Part shown: in pieces, positions 61,464 through 64,000 of the stretch
How the letters are laid out: each line of letters starts with the position of its first letter
Numbering within the stretch: position 1 is the first letter of the stretch
From: Ramlibacter sp.
GTDB lineage: Bacteria > Pseudomonadota > Gammaproteobacteria > Burkholderiales > Burkholderiaceae_C
Length of the DNA stretch: 64,000 nt
Reading direction: 5' to 3'
Assembly (NCBI GenBank): GCA_013815685.1
Contig: JACDFR010000009.1
Location: forward strand, 27,741-91,740
The notes under the pieces: model-generated
The model's database searches: none
Seen by the model: only the letters and a program-made list of their open reading frames with translations
What the model was told of the DNA's origin: nothing
Program-made: the position numbers and the translations under genes

Positions 61464-62372
61464 TCAAGCCTCAACCGGTTGCATCGGGATGCGGCTCTCG
61501 CGCACCGTGAGCCACGCGCCGGCCGCGCCGCACACGGCGATCATCGCCATGCCCGCCAGGGACCAGGCGTCCGGCAGGTGCGAAAACACCAGCCACCCCC
61601 CGAGCACGGCAAAGGCGATCTGGCTGTAAAGGTAGGGGGTCAAGGTGGCTGCGGGCGCGCGTTGGTAAGCCAGGATCAGGAAGAAATGGCCCACCGTGCC
61701 CATCAATCCCATGAAGCACAAGCATGCCCACAGCCACCAGGCCGGCAGCGCCGTCCAGGCGAAGGGCAGGGCCAGCGAAGCGAGCAGGGTGCCGACCCAG
61801 CCGGTGTACAGGTGCATGGTGAGCGGGTCTTCGGTGCGCGCCAGCTTGCTGGTCAGTATCTGGAACCATGAATTGCTGGCGACCAGCCCGACCGGAAGCA
61901 GGCTGGCCCAGTGGAAGGCCTCGCCCCCCGGGCGAATGATCACCAGCGTGCCCGCGAACCCGCACGCCACCAGCGTCCAGCGCATGGGCGACACCCGTTC
62001 CTTGAGCACGGTGGCCGCCAGCAGCGTGATGGCGAGCGGCGCGATCATGACGATGGCCGTGAACTCGCCCACCGGCATGTACTTAAGGCTGGCGAAGGCG
62101 AACAGGCTGCTGGTCAAGAGCAGCACGCCGCGCAGGACCTGGAACCGGGGATGCAGCGTGCGCAGCGCCGACAGGCCGCGCAGGGGAAGGACAGTGACCG
62201 TTGTCGCGACGGCCTGGAATGCGTAGCGAAACCACAGCGCCATCAAGAGCGGCACGGAGGCACTGATGAATTTGGTGGCTGTGTCCAGCGCCGAGAAGCA
62301 GGCCCCCGCCGCGACGACAAGGCCAATACCGACGAGCGCGGCGCAGCCGCGGGCGGCCAACGGCGGCCTCAC
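61464..62372 (-). CDS. EamA/DMT-family transporter
   Basis: A 302-residue ten-helix permease with two EamA repeats. Repeat 1 starts GIGLVVAAGACFSALDTATK, and MPVGEFTAIVMIAPLAITLL is in the second half of it. Repeat 2 runs from about SLLPVGLVASNSWFQ to AYQRAPAATLTPYLYSQIAF. Such proteins export metabolites or amino acids; the substrate is unknown. It overlaps the PHP gene by 4 bases, so they are co-translated. Confidence 0.92.
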   Translation of the reverse strand: MRPPLAARGCAALVGIGLVVAAGACFSALDTATKFISASVPLLMALWFRYAFQAVATTVTVLPLRGLSALRTLHPRFQVLRGVLLLTSSLFAFASLKYMPVGEFTAIVMIAPLAITLLAATVLKERVSPMRWTLVACGFAGTLVIIRPGGEAFHWASLLPVGLVASNSWFQILTSKLARTEDPLTMHLYTGWVGTLLASLALPFAWTALPAWWLWACLCFMGLMGTVGHFFLILAYQRAPAATLTPYLYSQIAFAVLGGWLVFSHLPDAWSLAGMAMIAVCGAAGAWLTVRESRIPMQPVEA

Positions 62373-63220
62373 TGGATCCGGTCGGCCAGCACTTCCCAGA
62401 CCGGCGTGAGGTCGCCGGGCAGGAAGGGCAATCGGCCCAGGTCGGTGTGGCTCTCGACAGGACTGTGGAAATCGCTGCCGCGCGATGCGGCCAGGTCGAA
62501 CTCGCGCGCGGTTTCGGCATAGCGGACGTACTCGGCCGCCGTGTGGCTTCCGGTCACGACCTCGACGCCCCGGCCGCCGTGGACCTTGAATTCGCTGAAC
62601 AGCGCGTACTCTTCATTGGCCGTGAAGCGGTAGCGCGCCGGATGCGCGATCACTGCCATTCCGCCGGCGCTCGTGATCCATTGAACGGCGGCTTTCAGCG
62701 AGGCCCAGCGGTGCGACACATAGCCCGGGTGGCCTTCGGTCAGGTATTTGCGAAACACCTCGCCCGTGTCCTTGCAGACACCGGTTTCCACGAGAAAGCG
62801 CGCGAAATGCATGCGCGAAACCAGCTCGGGGTTGCCGACATACCGCAGCGCGCCCTCGTAGGCATCCTTGATGCCGACCAGGGCCAGCTGCTGCGCCATC
62901 TCCATGGCCCGGGCGGTTCGCCCGCCGCGGGTCTCGCCCAGCCCCTGCCGCATGGCCGGGTCATCCGGATCGAATCCCAGGCCGAGAATGTGGACGGTTT
63001 CGTTCGCGAAGGTGACCGAAATCTCGGTCCCGGTCAGGTATTTCATGCCGTGCCCCCGCGCCGCCTGCGCAGCGCGCTCCTGCCCGCCGATCTCGTCGTG
63101 ATCGGTCAATGACCAGAGTTCAACCCCGTTCGCCGCTGCGCGCGACGCGAGCTCTTCCGGAGTGAGCGTGCCGTCGGAAACAACGGAATGACAGTGCAGG
63201 TCGGCATTGAGAATGGACAC
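62369..63220 (-). CDS. PHP-domain phosphatase (RNase AM/YciV-like 3',5'-nucleoside bisphosphate phosphatase)
   Basis: A 283-residue PHP-fold metalloenzyme. Metal ligands are in NADLHCHSVVSDG, SLTDHDEIGGQE, GTEISVTFANETVHILG, VIAHPARYRF and SRGSDFHSP. YciV/RNase AM trims 5' ends of 5S and 23S rRNA and hydrolyses pAp-like nucleotides; this protein matches it in length and motif order. It is at the head of the chain PHP-EamA-Sua5-M50-trpS. Confidence 0.93.
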   Translation of the reverse strand: MSILNADLHCHSVVSDGTLTPEELASRAAANGVELWSLTDHDEIGGQERAAQAARGHGMKYLTGTEISVTFANETVHILGLGFDPDDPAMRQGLGETRGGRTARAMEMAQQLALVGIKDAYEGALRYVGNPELVSRMHFARFLVETGVCKDTGEVFRKYLTEGHPGYVSHRWASLKAAVQWITSAGGMAVIAHPARYRFTANEEYALFSEFKVHGGRGVEVVTGSHTAAEYVRYAETAREFDLAASRGSDFHSPVESHTDLGRLPFLPGDLTPVWEVLADRIQ

Positions 63221-63241
63221 AGGCCCATTTTAGGCGTGCCC

Positions 63242-63913
63242 TCAATTCAGCGCGCCGGCCTGCTGGCGAATGTCCGTCACGGTCACCGCGGCGCATTCGA
63301 CCGCCAGCTTGAGTCCAGCCACGATCTCATCCAGCCGCATCGACGGCTGGCCCTGCGCAGGCAGCCAGGGCATATGGATGAGTCCGCCGCGCGTGCCGGC
63401 CAGCTCGGGCCGGGCCGCCAGCTCATGCATGAGGCCGTAGAAAACGTGGTTGCAGACGAACGTTCCGGCCGTTTGCGACACTTCGGCGTTGATCCCGGCA
63501 TCCAGCAAGGTCATCAGCATGGCCTTGATGGGAAGGCTGCTGAAGTAGGCGGCGGGCCCGCCCGCGATGACGGGCGTATCCACGGGCTGCAACCCGGCGT
63601 TGTCCGGGATGCGGGCGTCATTGACGTTGATCGCGACACGTTCGAAGGACAGCGCCCCCCGGCCGCCGGCCTGGCCGCAGCAGATCACCAGCGCGGGCCG
63701 ATGCCTCAGCAGCAGGGTGCGCAGCACTTCCATGGAATGACCGAATTCGACGGGGAGCTGCGCGCCGACGATCCGGTGCCCGGCCACGGGCCGACCGTGC
63801 AGGGCCTGCGCCGCCATCCCGCTGGGGTTGATGGTGTGGCCGCCAAAGGGGTCGAAGCCGGTTACCAAGACAGTGGGAAAGCGGCCCACGGCCGCGTCTG
63901 ATGCGGATACCAT
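63242..63913 (-). CDS. pcp: Pyrrolidone-carboxylate (pyroglutamyl) peptidase
   Basis: A 223-residue C15 cysteine peptidase that removes N-terminal pyroglutamate. VLVTGFDPFGGHTINPSG is the family start, the catalytic Glu is in LSFERVAINVNDAR, the Cys in TAGTFVCNHVFYGLMHEL and the His in GLIHMPWLP. Length is typical. It starts 43 bases from the divergent metallopeptidase gene at the window edge. Confidence 0.95.
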   Translation of the reverse strand: MVSASDAAVGRFPTVLVTGFDPFGGHTINPSGMAAQALHGRPVAGHRIVGAQLPVEFGHSMEVLRTLLLRHRPALVICCGQAGGRGALSFERVAINVNDARIPDNAGLQPVDTPVIAGGPAAYFSSLPIKAMLMTLLDAGINAEVSQTAGTFVCNHVFYGLMHELAARPELAGTRGGLIHMPWLPAQGQPSMRLDEIVAGLKLAVECAAVTVTDIRQQAGALN

Positions 63914-63956
63914 GGTTTCACTGTACCGCAGCGGTGCGTCACGTCAGGAGAACAAG

Positions 63957-64000
63957 ATGCGTTGGGAAGGTAACCGGGAATCGAGCAACGTCGAAGACCA
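63957..64000 (+). CDS. YpfJ-like neutral zinc metallopeptidase, 5' end only
   Basis: Only 14 codons are visible: MRWEGNRESSNVED. This start is characteristic of the YpfJ/KPN_00832 family of putative zinc metallopeptidases (MRW-x-G-x-R-x-S-x-NVED). CAGGAGAACAAG before the ATG is a good ribosome binding site. The remainder lies beyond the window. Confidence 0.7.
   Translation, partial: MRWEGNRESSNVED

Overview
The window is a 64 kb piece of a GC-rich betaproteobacterial chromosome. Gene content, codon use and local synteny (rpoN, fdh operon with fdhX/fdhD, gltIJKL, pyrC-NYN-DUF3025-htpX, smr-radC-fkpB-ispH, serS, trpS) suggest Burkholderiales, most likely a Comamonadaceae-type organism. That placement is inferred from recognised proteins and was not searched.

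Layout. 1-5.6 kb: branched-chain amino acid permeases (livM partial, livH), a crotonase overlapping a methyltransferase, a YciA thioesterase and an Atm1/HMT-type ABC exporter. 5.7-11.4 kb: a decayed chromosomal integron. It has a frameshifted and truncated integron integrase, an attI-like region and about five gene cassettes separated by attC-like sites: an AbiJ-like protein, a ParE-type toxin-antitoxin pair, an orphan membrane protein, a small Cys-rich protein broken by an in-frame TGA, and VapBC. One IS1182-like element sits in an attC core and a second IS end abuts another core. The array ends at an IS110 remnant that abuts a 5'-truncated apolipoprotein N-acyltransferase-like gene. 13.2-18.7 kb: GNAT, a broken isochorismatase, crcB, a LysR regulator and the complete glutamate/aspartate transporter gltIJKL. 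18.8-26.7 kb: pyrC, NYN and DUF3025 genes, htpX, an FAD oxidoreductase, RNase P RNA (rnpB), an S4/RsuA-like protein and a Nudix-metallo-beta-lactamase fusion. 26.9-28.7 kb: an ABC substrate-binding gene with an inverted partial copy of its 5' end, separated by an IS630 remnant. 29-35.8 kb: a Tat-exported, Cys-type formate dehydrogenase operon (fdhX, alpha, beta, lipoprotein, cytochrome b gamma, an Ala-rich exported protein, fdhD). 35.8-45.9 kb: a membrane-anchored C13 peptidase, an FtsX-like permease, a deleted globin, a 397 bp palindrome, smr, radC, fkpB, ispH, a threonine dehydratase-like gene, serS and tRNA-Ser(CGA). 46-50 kb: small hypothetical genes and a PepSY/PhoPQ-like set. 50.3-56.7 kb: a sigma-54 module (KGG-repeat stress gene with a good -24/-12 promoter, NtrC-type regulator, hybrid sensor kinase, rpoN paralogue). 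56.7-64 kb: a sensor kinase with a convergent LuxR-type regulator, trpS, a site-2 protease, a Sua5/YciO protein, an EamA transporter, a PHP phosphatase, pcp and the start of a YpfJ-like metallopeptidase.

How it works together. Most of the window is housekeeping and is collinear in short operons with ATGA stop/start overlaps. Three parts stand out. The first is the degraded integron with defence-like and addiction cassettes and insertion sequences at attC cores. The second is a compact sigma-54 signalling island in which a predicted target promoter can be read directly. The third is a family of short GC-rich palindromic repeats that lies inside operons, supplies the ribosome binding sites of gltK and fdhB, and has apparently been absorbed in frame into fdhD.
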